Source of the DNA: Candidatus Aenigmatarchaeota archaeon
GTDB lineage: Archaea; Aenigmatarchaeota; Aenigmatarchaeia; QMZP01
DNA length: 8,477 nucleotides
Assembly: GCA_015520105.1 (NCBI GenBank)
Contig: WAQT01000036.1
Coordinates: 1 to 8,477, forward strand
Reading direction: 5' to 3'
Below the pieces are notes generated by a model. That model was not told where the DNA came from. It did no database searches and was given only the letters and a program-made list of their open reading frames with translations. Every line of letters starts with the position of its first letter. Position 1 is the first letter of the stretch. The translations under genes were made by a program, and so were the position numbers. Positions 1-6,127 of this stretch are shown piece by piece.

Positions 1-12
1 ATACAGAATTCC

Positions 13-18
13 GGTGAG
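13..18 (+). promoter_or_regulatory. Ribosome binding site of rps17e
   Basis: GGTGAG lies 3 nt before the GTG start at 22. It matches the archaeal 16S anti-SD (complement of GGTGA) and supports GTG rather than a later ATG as the start. The presence of a Shine-Dalgarno site hints that transcription begins upstream of the window. Confidence 0.7.
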
Positions 19-21
19 AGA

Positions 22-222
22 GTGGGAAGGATAAAGTCCACTGCTATAAAAAGGCTCGGAGACAGCCTTTTGCTTGAATACGGCGACAGGTTCAATGCGG
101 ATTTTGAGAACAACAAGAACGCGCTCCGGGAGATAAGCAGCATAAAATCGAAAAAGATAAGGAACGTTCTTGCCGGTTACATAACAAAAAAGATGAGGCA
201 GATTCAGCAGTCAGGCCTTTAG
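22..222 (+). CDS. rps17e: 30S ribosomal protein S17e
   Basis: This is a component of the small ribosomal subunit found in archaea and eukaryotes and absent from bacteria. The 66-residue product has the family's length and pattern: MGRIKSTAIKR at the N-terminus, then LLLEYGDRFNADFENNK, then a basic stretch ending in RNVLAGYITKK. It starts with GTG, chosen because the family begins at MGxI and because GGTGAG sits just upstream. The stop codon TAG overlaps the AGGTGA ribosome site of the next gene, which begins 7 nt after the stop. It is therefore co-transcribed and probably translationally coupled with the CBS/HPF-like gene. Its own promoter is outside the window. Identification is secure. Confidence 0.95.
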   Translation: MGRIKSTAIKRLGDSLLLEYGDRFNADFENNKNALREISSIKSKKIRNVLAGYITKKMRQIQQSGL

Positions 223-226
223 GTGA
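221..226 (+). promoter_or_regulatory. Ribosome binding site of the CBS/HPF-like gene
   Basis: AGGTGA overlaps the last two bases of the rps17e stop codon and lies 3 nt before ATG at 230. It fixes the start and suggests that ribosomes finishing rps17e reinitiate here. Confidence 0.65.
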
Positions 227-229
227 AGC

Positions 230-1315
230 ATGGTGTTGGAGAAATATCTTGAAGAACCGCTTTTGGTTGGGTTTAACGAGAGTGTTAGCAGGGCCGCCTC
301 TCTCATGCTCTCTGCTTCCAGAAGGGAGGCGGCTGTGATGGATGGAGAGAATTTTGAAGGAATGCTTTACGCAAGGAGCATCGCAAAGAGGAATATACAG
401 AATCCGGATGTTATGAAGATATCCGGGTTTGTGAGAAGGATAAGCCCCATCAAAGCGGATGCCTCTCTCGAGGACGCTCTCAATTATCTTATGATAAACA
501 ATCTCAGGGCAGCGCCTGTCATATCCAAGGAGGGAAGGATACTGTTTATAAACAGGAGGGGCCTTCTTGACGCATTCAGAAAGGACGCAGCGCTCAAGGG
601 AAAGAGCGCCGGAGATGTCATGACTTTTCCTTACTGCATATCTCCTGAGGAGAGCGTAGATGTTGCCAAGGGAATGTTCAGGGACCTTGATGTTTCGTGC
701 CTCCCTGTTGTGGAGGGAACAAAAACCGTGGGATTGATAGACGAGATGACGCTGCTTAGGTTCTCTGTAAAGCCTCAGGAGAGGGAGGCGGGCATAGACA
801 GGATACACCCGAACATAGAGGTTAAATCCGTGATGAACAAGGATGTAAGAACAGTGAAGCCGGACGACTCCCTTCCGGACGTGGTTGATATAATGGTCAG
901 GGAGGACAGGCCGACGGTGATTGTGGAGAGCGACGGAAAGATAAGCGGCATAATTACAAGGAAGGATGTGCTGAAGCATGTAACAAGGGAAGCCCGGGGC
1001 GTCTATGTAAGCGTTATGGGCATAAAGGACGAGGACGCGTTCATAAAGTCGTTTGTGGACAAGGAGATTGAGAGGTTTGTAAAGAAGATTGGCAAAATCA
1101 TACCACAGATGGAGCATGTGATTCTTCATGTGGACAGATACAAGGAAAGCGGAACAAGGATTAAGTATTCTGTAAAGGGACGGGTGGTAACAGGAAAGGG
1201 GATATTCTTTGCAGACTCTTCCGAATGGGACCTCACAAAAGCGGTGGGCGAGGTTCTCGATGTTCTGGAGAGGGAGATTGTAAAGAAGAAGGAGAGGGAG
1301 AAGGGGTTTCCTTAA
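230..1315 (+). CDS. Four-CBS-domain protein with C-terminal HPF/RaiA-like domain, probable ribosome hibernation factor
   Basis: The 361-aa product reads as four CBS motifs (about residues 5-57, 66-117, 127-178 and 198-252), i.e. two Bateman modules that in this family bind adenine nucleotides. CBS repeats are visible as PIKADASLEDALNYL and SVMNKDVRTVKPDDSLPDVV, each followed by a G-I-(I/L) strand and a helix (GIITRKDVLKHV). Residues about 257-355 differ: HVILHVDRYKESG, then IKYSVKGRVV, then SSEWDLTKAVGEVLDVLEREI. This strand-strand-helix pattern with W-D-L and a final Leu-Glu-Arg helix resembles the S30AE/HPF/RaiA family that occupies the 30S decoding centre. CBS proteins bound to archaeal ribosomes as hibernation factors have been reported, and the neighbouring 30S gene fits. 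Function is inferred by family resemblance. The start ATG follows AGGTGA by 3 nt. Confidence 0.85.
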   Translation: MVLEKYLEEPLLVGFNESVSRAASLMLSASRREAAVMDGENFEGMLYARSIAKRNIQNPDVMKISGFVRRISPIKADASLEDALNYLMINNLRAAPVISKEGRILFINRRGLLDAFRKDAALKGKSAGDVMTFPYCISPEESVDVAKGMFRDLDVSCLPVVEGTKTVGLIDEMTLLRFSVKPQEREAGIDRIHPNIEVKSVMNKDVRTVKPDDSLPDVVDIMVREDRPTVIVESDGKISGIITRKDVLKHVTREARGVYVSVMGIKDEDAFIKSFVDKEIERFVKKIGKIIPQMEHVILHVDRYKESGTRIKYSVKGRVVTGKGIFFADSSEWDLTKAVGEVLDVLEREIVKKKEREKGFP

Positions 1316-1333
1316 AAAGACGATGATGGTGTT

Positions 1334-1849
1334 ATGAGGCAGGAGTCAGGAAAGGTGTTTGACAGCACCCTCTTTTACGTGATAATCGGAATTGTTGCCG
1401 CCGTGGGCGTAAATGCCGGCCTTGGTGCGGTTCTGCACACGCCGATGCCTGTTGTTGCCGTGGAGTCCGGTTCCATGGAACCGACGTTTTACAGGGGCGA
1501 TATACTTGTTCTTCAGGGCGTGCCTGCCGGAACCCTGAAGGTTGGGGATATAATAGTATTTTCTCCGTCCGAGGGAGCGACGCCTGTTGTGCACAGGATA
1601 ATAAAAATAAACGGAGATGGAACGTTCCAGACCAAAGGGGACGCGAATTCCGGCCAGTTTCCGTTTGAGAAGAGGATAGAGGAAAAACAGATATACGGGA
1701 AGGTTATTCTCATAGTTCCGTATCTTGGTTGGGTGAAGCTTGCTTTCAGCGATTACGTGCTTCCGAACATTCAGTGGGTTGTTGCGGCGTGTGCAATTTT
1801 TGCGGTGTTGTATGTTTTTGGAGAGAACATCAGAAAGTTTTTAAAGTAA
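1334..1849 (+). CDS. sec11: Signal peptidase I, archaeal/ER (Sec11) type
   Basis: This membrane endopeptidase removes signal peptides from proteins exported through Sec. The 171-aa product has an N-terminal membrane segment (about residues 13-34), an extracytoplasmic S24/S26 fold and a C-terminal membrane segment (about 147-165). The catalytic serine is S47 in the box VESGSMEPTF. The box around residues 84-90 (PVVHRII) has histidine H87 where bacterial enzymes have lysine, the hallmark of archaeal and eukaryotic ER enzymes. TKGDAN (100-105) carries the conserved aspartate D103. GDI at 55-57 is also typical. It lies 18 nt after the CBS/HPF-like gene; a weak GGTG (1328-1331) precedes the start. 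It is probably part of the rps17e operon, although its job is unrelated to translation. A second C-terminal membrane helix is common in archaeal members. Confidence 0.93.
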   Translation: MRQESGKVFDSTLFYVIIGIVAAVGVNAGLGAVLHTPMPVVAVESGSMEPTFYRGDILVLQGVPAGTLKVGDIIVFSPSEGATPVVHRIIKINGDGTFQTKGDANSGQFPFEKRIEEKQIYGKVILIVPYLGWVKLAFSDYVLPNIQWVVAACAIFAVLYVFGENIRKFLK

Positions 1850-1864
1850 AGGGCTTAATTAAAT

Positions 1865-1870
1865 GGAGGG
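1865..1870 (+). promoter_or_regulatory. Ribosome binding site that fixes the TFS start
   Basis: GGAGGG (continuing as TG) lies about 5 nt before ATG 1876. It supports this start over an in-frame upstream ATG at 1729, which would lie inside the signal peptidase gene. Confidence 0.7.
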
Positions 1871-1875
1871 TGTTT

Positions 1876-2199
1876 ATGGACTTCTGCAAGAAATGCGGAA
1901 CCGTTCTGGTAGCGAAGAAGGAGGGGGACAAGACCGTTCTTGTGTGCAGGAAGTGCGGAAGCAGGCTTGACGACTACAAGCCGCTGGAGATAGACGAGAA
2001 CGTTGAGAAGAACCCTTTAGAGGATATAGTTGTTATAGAGAAGAACGAGGAATATCTTCCGAAGACCAAGGTGGCGTGCCCGAAGTGCGGCAACAAGGAA
2101 GCGACATGGTGGATACAGCAGACCCGTTCCGTGGACGAGGCGCCTACGCTCTTTCTTAGGTGCACAAAGTGCAAGCACTCCTGGAGGGAGTACGGTTAG
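1876..2199 (+). CDS. tfs: Transcription elongation factor TFS (TFIIS/RPB9-like)
   Basis: TFS rescues arrested archaeal RNA polymerase by stimulating cleavage of backtracked RNA. The 107-aa product has an N-terminal zinc ribbon with C4, C7, C24 and C27, an acidic linker (about 38-60), and a C-terminal TFIIS-type zinc ribbon with C68, C71, C96 and C99. Between the last two cysteine pairs is QTRSVDEAPT, whose D87-E88 pair is the acidic hairpin inserted into the polymerase secondary channel. The C-terminus WREYG is typical. Both acidic residues are present, so this looks like a cleavage-competent TFS rather than an inhibitory paralogue lacking them. The start at 1876 is set by GGAGGG upstream and by family length (about 100-115 aa). 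It follows the signal peptidase gene by 26 nt and is likely the last gene of the operon. Confidence 0.94.
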   Translation: MDFCKKCGTVLVAKKEGDKTVLVCRKCGSRLDDYKPLEIDENVEKNPLEDIVVIEKNEEYLPKTKVACPKCGNKEATWWIQQTRSVDEAPTLFLRCTKCKHSWREYG

Positions 2200-2238
2200 C
2201 GTGGCCGCGTTGGCTGGGTGTTGCGCATTGCAGCACAC

Positions 2239-2246
2239 TATAAATA
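2239..2246 (+). promoter_or_regulatory. TATA box of trkA
   Basis: TATAAATA, preceded by a purine-poor BRE-like stretch, is centred about 34 nt before the trkA ATG at 2276. Initiation 24-26 nt downstream would give a leader of roughly 8 nt carrying a minimal GTGA (2268-2271). It lies in the 76-bp gap after TFS, so trkA probably has its own transcript. Confidence 0.65.
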
Positions 2247-2275
2247 TCTGAATGCTTATATTGTATTGTGAATTC

Positions 2276-2917
2276 ATGAAAGTCATAATAACGGGCGGAG
2301 GAGATGTCGGAACAGAGCTTGCCAAGGTTCTTATAAGCGAGAAGCATGATGTGGTTGTGGTAGAGAGCGATGGGAAGAGGGCTGACGAGCTTGCGGAATC
2401 GCTTGATGCCCTTGTTCTGAAGGGAGATGCGTCTGACAGAAGGGTTCTGAAGGACGCGGGTATAGAGAAGTGCGACGCGTTTCTTGCCCTGACGTCTGAT
2501 GACAAGACCAACCTTCTTGTGTGCGAGATTGCAAAGTCTTTCGGTGTTCCGAAGATAGTTGCAAGGGTCTCTGACCCGTCGAACGAGCAGATATTCTCCC
2601 AGATGGGCATAACAGCGGCCGTGAACACAATAAGCGTTGCTGTCACTGCTTTCAAAAGGATTCTTGAGGGGCCGGACGAGAGGCTTCTCTGCCTTGCTGC
2701 TGGAAACAGGATAAAGATAATGGAAAGAACAGTGAGCAGAAAGTCCAGGGCATGCGGAAAAAAGGTAAAGGATTTGGGCAACGGGTTCGTGATAGCTGCT
2801 ATAGTGAGGGACGGGGAGTTTCTGAAACCAGAGGGGAACAGAAAGCTCTCTGAGGGCGACAGTGTGATTGTGTGCGCTCCTGTGGAAGAGGACAAGGAAA
2901 TAGAGAGGGTTTTCTGA
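2276..2917 (+). CDS. trkA: TrkA, potassium uptake regulatory subunit (RCK domains)
   Basis: TrkA is the cytoplasmic, nucleotide-sensing subunit that gates Trk/Ktr potassium transporters. The 213-aa product has an RCK_N Rossmann fold (about 1-120): beta strand MKVIIT, the dinucleotide loop GGGDVG (7-12), an acidic residue E30 at the end of the second strand, and GDAS at 50-53. An RCK_C domain follows (about 130-213), with KVKDLGNGFVIAAIVRDGE and a closing strand DSVIVCAP. A longer reading from the ATG at 2252 is unlikely because that codon lies between the TATA box and the expected transcription start. No membrane TrkH/KtrB gene is in the window, so the channel partner must be elsewhere. The product could in principle serve another RCK-gated channel. 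Confidence 0.92.
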   Translation: MKVIITGGGDVGTELAKVLISEKHDVVVVESDGKRADELAESLDALVLKGDASDRRVLKDAGIEKCDAFLALTSDDKTNLLVCEIAKSFGVPKIVARVSDPSNEQIFSQMGITAAVNTISVAVTAFKRILEGPDERLLCLAAGNRIKIMERTVSRKSRACGKKVKDLGNGFVIAAIVRDGEFLKPEGNRKLSEGDSVIVCAPVEEDKEIERVF

Positions 2918-2924
2918 ACAGCAA

Positions 2925-2931
2925 TTTATAT
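2925..2931 (+). promoter_or_regulatory. TATA box of the coiled-coil gene
   Basis: TTTATAT is centred 34 nt before the TTG start at 2962, in the 44-bp gap after trkA. The expected transcript start at about 2953 would place the ribosome site GGTGG (2953-2957) at or near the extreme 5' end. Confidence 0.55.
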
Positions 2932-2952
2932 CCTTGGGGATAACAATTAAGC

Positions 2953-2957
2953 GGTGG
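2953..2957 (+). promoter_or_regulatory. Ribosome binding site supporting a TTG start
   Basis: GGTGG lies 4 nt before TTG at 2962. It is the main reason for accepting the rare TTG start; the next ATG in frame would be deep inside the first coiled-coil. Confidence 0.5.
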
Positions 2958-2961
2958 TTTC

Positions 2962-3549
2962 TTGGCTGGAAAGGCTTCCGGGAAGCAGCAGAAACTCTCC
3001 GAAAGAGTAAAGAGGCTGGAGGAGAGAGAGAGGGCCGGCCAGGAAGTGTTGAGGGAGATTATAAAGAGCATAGACAGGATAGAGGAAAGGATTGATGGGC
3101 TTGTTTCAAGGAAAGAGATGGAGAAGGAGATAGAAGGAGTTGAAGAAAGGATGGAAAGGCTTCTTTTTGACAGCAATGACAGGTTCAATGCGATAACAGA
3201 AAGGCTGGATTTGCTCGCTGCCAGAATGAACAAAATGGTTGCGGGCTCCGCGGGCTCTGTGTCCGCTGATGATGCTGTTTTGAGGGTTGTTCTTGGCGTG
3301 AGAAGGGAGATTGAGGGTATTAAAAAGGAGCTTGTTTTTGTAAGGGACGCATGGATGGCTGCGGCAGAGGACAGGATTATGGAACTCCTGAGAGAGGCCG
3401 AAAGGTATGCCAGAAAAGGAAGGGTGAATGCAGCACGGAGGGTTTACCAGGAGGCGGTTGAGGTTTACAGAAGAGCGGAAAGGTTTGGCGGGCTTGATGG
3501 TGTTTCCGAAAGAATGGGAGAGGTTTACAACAGGATATCAGGGGGATAG
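2962..3549 (+). CDS. Coiled-coil protein of unknown function
   Basis: I do not recognise a named family. The 195-aa product is almost wholly helical and highly charged. Residues about 10-68 form a coiled coil rich in Glu, Arg and Lys with hydrophobic residues at heptad spacing (LSERVKRLEERE, IIKSIDRIEERIDGL), and about 72-92 a second helix. A flexible Gly/Ser stretch (95-103) leads to another helix pair (105-130). The C-terminal part (133-193) looks like a helical hairpin similar to TPR or microtubule-interaction-type repeats: LLREAERYARKGRVNAARRVYQEAVEVYRRAER, ending in MGEVYNRI. Such short helical hairpins recur in small archaeal proteins of unknown role. No signal peptide or membrane segment is seen, so it should be cytosolic. 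The start is TTG with GGTGG upstream. Its last 12 bp overlap nnrD on the other strand. Confidence 0.8.
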   Translation: MAGKASGKQQKLSERVKRLEERERAGQEVLREIIKSIDRIEERIDGLVSRKEMEKEIEGVEERMERLLFDSNDRFNAITERLDLLAARMNKMVAGSAGSVSADDAVLRVVLGVRREIEGIKKELVFVRDAWMAAAEDRIMELLREAERYARKGRVNAARRVYQEAVEVYRRAERFGGLDGVSERMGEVYNRISGG

Positions 3550-4389
3550 GGGCTTCATTGCTTCTTTCATGCAGTCCAGAACGTCGGATGCAAGGAGGGA
3601 GGGACCGAATCTTTTTGCAGCAAGGTCTCCTGCCATGCCTGTTATATAGGAGGCTGCGCACGCTGCCTCAAAGGGGGGAAGGCCTGCTGACAGGAACGAA
3701 GCGCATGTTCCGGCAAGAATGTCTCCTGTTCCGCCTTTTGTCATGAAGGGGTTTCCTGTCCTGTTGACTGCAAGCCTTACTCCGTCGGATATCACGTCCG
3801 CATGGCCCTTCAGCAGGATGGTTGTTCCGATTTCTGAGGAGAGCCGCAGGGTTTCGCTCTTTCTCCTCTCCATAGACGTTCCGGGCTCCTCTCCGGAGAG
3901 CTGGGAGAACTCGTGGGAGTGCGGTGTTATTATCGAGTGTTTTGGAACCGCCTTCTTTATCAGAACAGCGTCTATCGCGTCCGCGTCAATCACGCACGGG
4001 TTTGTGGTTTTTGAGAGGAACTTGGATATCGCGTTCAGCGTTTCCGGCCTCTTTCCGAGGCCGTTTCCTATGAGAACAGCATCGAACGATGTGGAGAGTT
4101 CCAGAAGGCTGTTGATGTGGGAGGGCGAGAGGCTGTCTCCCTTGAGAGGCTCTGTTATCATGTCCGGAGAGAAGGACGCGATAATGTCAGCGGCTCTCTG
4201 CGGAGCTGCCACCACAACAAGGTCGCAGCCAGAACGGTAGGCAGCAATGGCTGCGAGGGCCGGGGCTCCGGTGTATCTCCTGCTTCCTCCTATCACGAGG
4301 AGCTTTCCGAAATCTCCCTTATGGGACCAGGACTCCCTCCTCGGTATGAGTTTTCTGATGTGCGAGCGGGTAAGGATTATCTCTCTCAT
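3538..4389 (-). CDS. nnrD: ADP-dependent NAD(P)H-hydrate dehydratase
   Basis: NnrD repairs NADHX and NADPHX, hydrated and inactive forms of the cofactors, using ADP (or ATP) in a ribokinase-like fold. The 283-aa product shows HKGDFGKLLVIGGS (23-36), GNGLG (108-112), DADA (135-138), TPHSHEF (155-161), LKGH (193-196), and the nucleotide-binding and catalytic box TKGGTGDILAG (217-227), in which D223 is the expected base. In many archaea and bacteria this domain is fused behind the NnrE epimerase domain; here it stands alone, as in the single-domain Bacillus form, and no epimerase is in the window. The ATG directly follows the TGA of the acyl-CoA synthetase gene, so translation is probably coupled. 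The end overlaps the convergent coiled-coil gene by 12 bp. Confidence 0.94.
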   Translation of the reverse strand: MREIILTRSHIRKLIPRRESWSHKGDFGKLLVIGGSRRYTGAPALAAIAAYRSGCDLVVVAAPQRAADIIASFSPDMITEPLKGDSLSPSHINSLLELSTSFDAVLIGNGLGKRPETLNAISKFLSKTTNPCVIDADAIDAVLIKKAVPKHSIITPHSHEFSQLSGEEPGTSMERRKSETLRLSSEIGTTILLKGHADVISDGVRLAVNRTGNPFMTKGGTGDILAGTCASFLSAGLPPFEAACAASYITGMAGDLAAKRFGPSLLASDVLDCMKEAMKPLSP

Positions 4390-5754
4390 TCAATCACTGT
4401 TATGGTATTCGTAGAGCGCTTTTAATGCCTTTGCTGCCGCGTCAGGATAGGAGAAGGTGGGGATTCCGTGGTCCTCTATCGGTTTCTTGAGGACCTCCGA
4501 GAACCGGCCTCCTGCTGAAACAAGAACAAGGGGTTTCTTTCTTCGCTTGCCGAACTCGGTAATTGTCTCTACTATATCGGCTGTCAGCGAGGGTAGCTGG
4601 AAGAGGCATATCATCATCACCATGTCAACATAAGGGTCTGACATCGCAGCCGCGAGCGCGTCGGCATACCTCTCTGTCGTGGCATCCCCTGTGAGGTCTG
4701 TGGGATTTCCAATAACAACCTGTTTCGGCATTTTGGATTCCAGCTTCGCCAGGGTTCTTGAGGACATTCTGGAAAGGAGGAGGTTGTTTCTTGAGAGAGA
4801 ATCTGCCGCGAGGACGCCGAGGCCGCCTCCGTTGGTTATTATCTGAACGCGTTTACCTTTTGGTTTTGGCTGGGTTGAGAGGACCCGCGCAAAATCGAAG
4901 AGTTCCTCCGGGGTTTCCGCCTCTATCGTTCCTGCCTGCCTGAAGGCAGCGGAATATATCTCGGGGGAGCCGGCAAGGGAGCCTGTGTGCGAGCGCACGG
5001 AGAGTTTTCCGTCATCGGTCTTTCCTGCCTTTATCGCTATCACTGGTTTCTTTCTTGTAGCCTTCTTTATGGTTTCGTAAAGCCTCCTCCCCTCCTTGGC
5101 TCCCTCAAGGTAGAGGCATATCACTTTTGTCTTCCTGTCCGAGGAGAGATACTCTATGATGTCTGACTCGTTTATGTCTGAGGCGTTGCCGTAGGAGATG
5201 AATTTCGCTATTCTGTAGTTTTTCATCGCCATCCAGTCGAGCATGACAGAGCCCAGGGCTCCGGATTGGGAAACAAGGGAGATGCTGCCCGCGGAAGGCC
5301 GCTCGAGCTTGAATCTGGGGAAGAAGAAGGTGTCAGTCCCTGTGTACGGGTCGTACACGCCCACGCAGTTCGGGCCTATAATCCTCATCTTGTGCTTCCT
5401 CGCTATCTCTATGCACTCGTTCTCGAGTTCTTCGTTTCCTGTTTCCCTGAAGCCGCCGGAGATTATTATCGCGTGCTTCACGCGCTTCTTTCCGCACTGC
5501 CTGAGTATTGGTGGAACGAGGGGAGCGGGAACAGCTATAACCGCAAGGTCTATCCTTCCCTTCACGGAAAGCACTGTCGGGTACGTCCTGTGGCCAAGTA
5601 TTTCGTCTGCGTTGGGGTTTATGGGGTAGACCTTTCCTCGAAAGCTTCCTTCTATGAAGTTCCTGAATATCACATGGCCCGGCTTTCTGGGGTTTCTGGA
5701 CGCGCCTATCACAGCGACTGAGCGCGGGCTGAAGAACTTATCGAGGTTTGGCAT
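4390..5754 (-). CDS. acdA: Acetyl/acyl-CoA synthetase (ADP-forming) alpha subunit
   Basis: In archaea this enzyme converts acyl-CoA, ADP and phosphate into the acid, CoA and ATP, making ATP by substrate-level phosphorylation at the end of sugar and amino acid fermentation. The 454-aa product has the alpha-subunit layout: CoA-binding Rossmann domain (FFSPRSVAVIGASRNP at 7-22; NPNADEILG at 47-54), GPNCVG (127-132) and VSQSGALG (161-168) of the ligase domain, and SHTGSLAG (255-262), whose H256 matches the phosphohistidine of the family. Length agrees with separate alpha subunits (about 450-465 aa). The beta subunit (ATP-grasp) is not beside it and must be encoded elsewhere, or the protein works differently. 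The start at 5754 fits the family N-terminus MPNLDKFF and a TATA box 27 nt upstream. A reading from 5841 would span that promoter. Confidence 0.9.
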   Translation of the reverse strand: MPNLDKFFSPRSVAVIGASRNPRKPGHVIFRNFIEGSFRGKVYPINPNADEILGHRTYPTVLSVKGRIDLAVIAVPAPLVPPILRQCGKKRVKHAIIISGGFRETGNEELENECIEIARKHKMRIIGPNCVGVYDPYTGTDTFFFPRFKLERPSAGSISLVSQSGALGSVMLDWMAMKNYRIAKFISYGNASDINESDIIEYLSSDRKTKVICLYLEGAKEGRRLYETIKKATRKKPVIAIKAGKTDDGKLSVRSHTGSLAGSPEIYSAAFRQAGTIEAETPEELFDFARVLSTQPKPKGKRVQIITNGGGLGVLAADSLSRNNLLLSRMSSRTLAKLESKMPKQVVIGNPTDLTGDATTERYADALAAAMSDPYVDMVMMICLFQLPSLTADIVETITEFGKRRKKPLVLVSAGGRFSEVLKKPIEDHGIPTFSYPDAAAKALKALYEYHNSD

Positions 5755-5777
5755 GTTATTTAATTGGGGGTTTCTGT

Positions 5778-5785
5778 AATAAAAA
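5778..5785 (-). promoter_or_regulatory. TATA box of the acyl-CoA synthetase-nnrD operon
   Basis: On the minus strand this reads TTTTATTA and is centred about 27 nt before the ATG at 5754. No Shine-Dalgarno site precedes that ATG, so the transcript is probably leaderless. Confidence 0.6.
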
Positions 5786-5806
5786 TGGGGTTCTGGCTCG
5801 AGAGAT

Positions 5807-5814
5807 TTATATTT
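5807..5814 (+). promoter_or_regulatory. TATA box of the winged-helix gene
   Basis: TTTATATT is centred about 24 nt before ATG 5834, the spacing expected for a leaderless transcript. It overlaps a TTG at 5813 that could otherwise be taken as the start. Confidence 0.65.
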
Positions 5815-5833
5815 GACCCAATCAATTATTAGC

Positions 5834-6127
5834 ATGGCCAAGAGGTTTTACAGGAATACCGTGGAGAACGTTGTGAAGATTTTCAGGTTTCTGAAGAAGT
5901 GCGAGGAGGAGGACAGGGGCCATGTCACTGTAGGAGAGATAGCAAGGGCAACGGGTCTCCATAAATGGATTGTCTCAAGGACCGTTGACCTCTGGATGCA
6001 GCACGTGGTGGAGGAGATCATACCTGAAGAGCTTGAGGACGTGGGGATAAGGATAAAACTCATAAAGCTGCGCGACAGAGGGATAACAGAAGAGGCTGTT
6101 CTCAGGGGCCTGGCTATGAGGGCTTAG
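5834..6127 (+). CDS. Small winged helix-turn-helix protein, putative transcription regulator
   Basis: The 97-aa product begins with a basic helix (MAKRFYRNTVENVVKIFRFLKK), followed by a helix-turn-helix at about residues 32-57: VTVGEIARATGLHKWIVSRTVDLWM. The turn GLHKWIVSRTVD resembles the recognition helix of MarR/ArsR/Lrp-like winged-helix proteins. The rest (58-97) is probably the wing and a C-terminal helix. I see no ligand-binding domain, and I do not recognise the exact family. It is divergent from the acyl-CoA synthetase operon, with 79 bp between the two starts. Regulators often control the neighbour they diverge from, so that operon is the first candidate target. The start at 5834 is set by the TATA box; the reading from TTG 5813 would overlap it. 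It overlaps hjc tail-to-tail by 4 bp. Confidence 0.78.
   Translation: MAKRFYRNTVENVVKIFRFLKKCEEEDRGHVTVGEIARATGLHKWIVSRTVDLWMQHVVEEIIPEELEDVGIRIKLIKLRDRGITEEAVLRGLAMRA

Noticed and set aside
92..1129. Long open frame on the minus strand (345 codons) opposite the CBS/HPF-like gene
   Set aside because: It is antisense to a gene with clear domain homology, and its product is low-quality sequence rich in His, Tyr, Arg and Leu with no family pattern. It follows from the codon bias of the sense gene.
1729..1875. Upstream extension of TFS by 49 codons
   Set aside because: It would overlap the signal peptidase gene by 121 bp and add non-homologous residues; the ATG at 1876 has a strong ribosome site.
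2017..2895. Long minus-strand open frame (292 codons) across TFS and trkA
   Set aside because: It spans two unrelated, well-identified genes and their promoter gap, and the product is Ser/Phe/Ala-rich without recognisable motifs.
3640..3647. TGTTATAT resembling a half-site of the hjc/regulator palindrome
   Set aside because: It lies inside the nnrD coding region with no second arm; an 8-mer of this composition is expected by chance.
5755..5841. Upstream extension of the acyl-CoA synthetase by 29 codons, and of the winged-helix protein from TTG 5813
   Set aside because: Both extensions run through the TATA boxes that would start their own transcripts.
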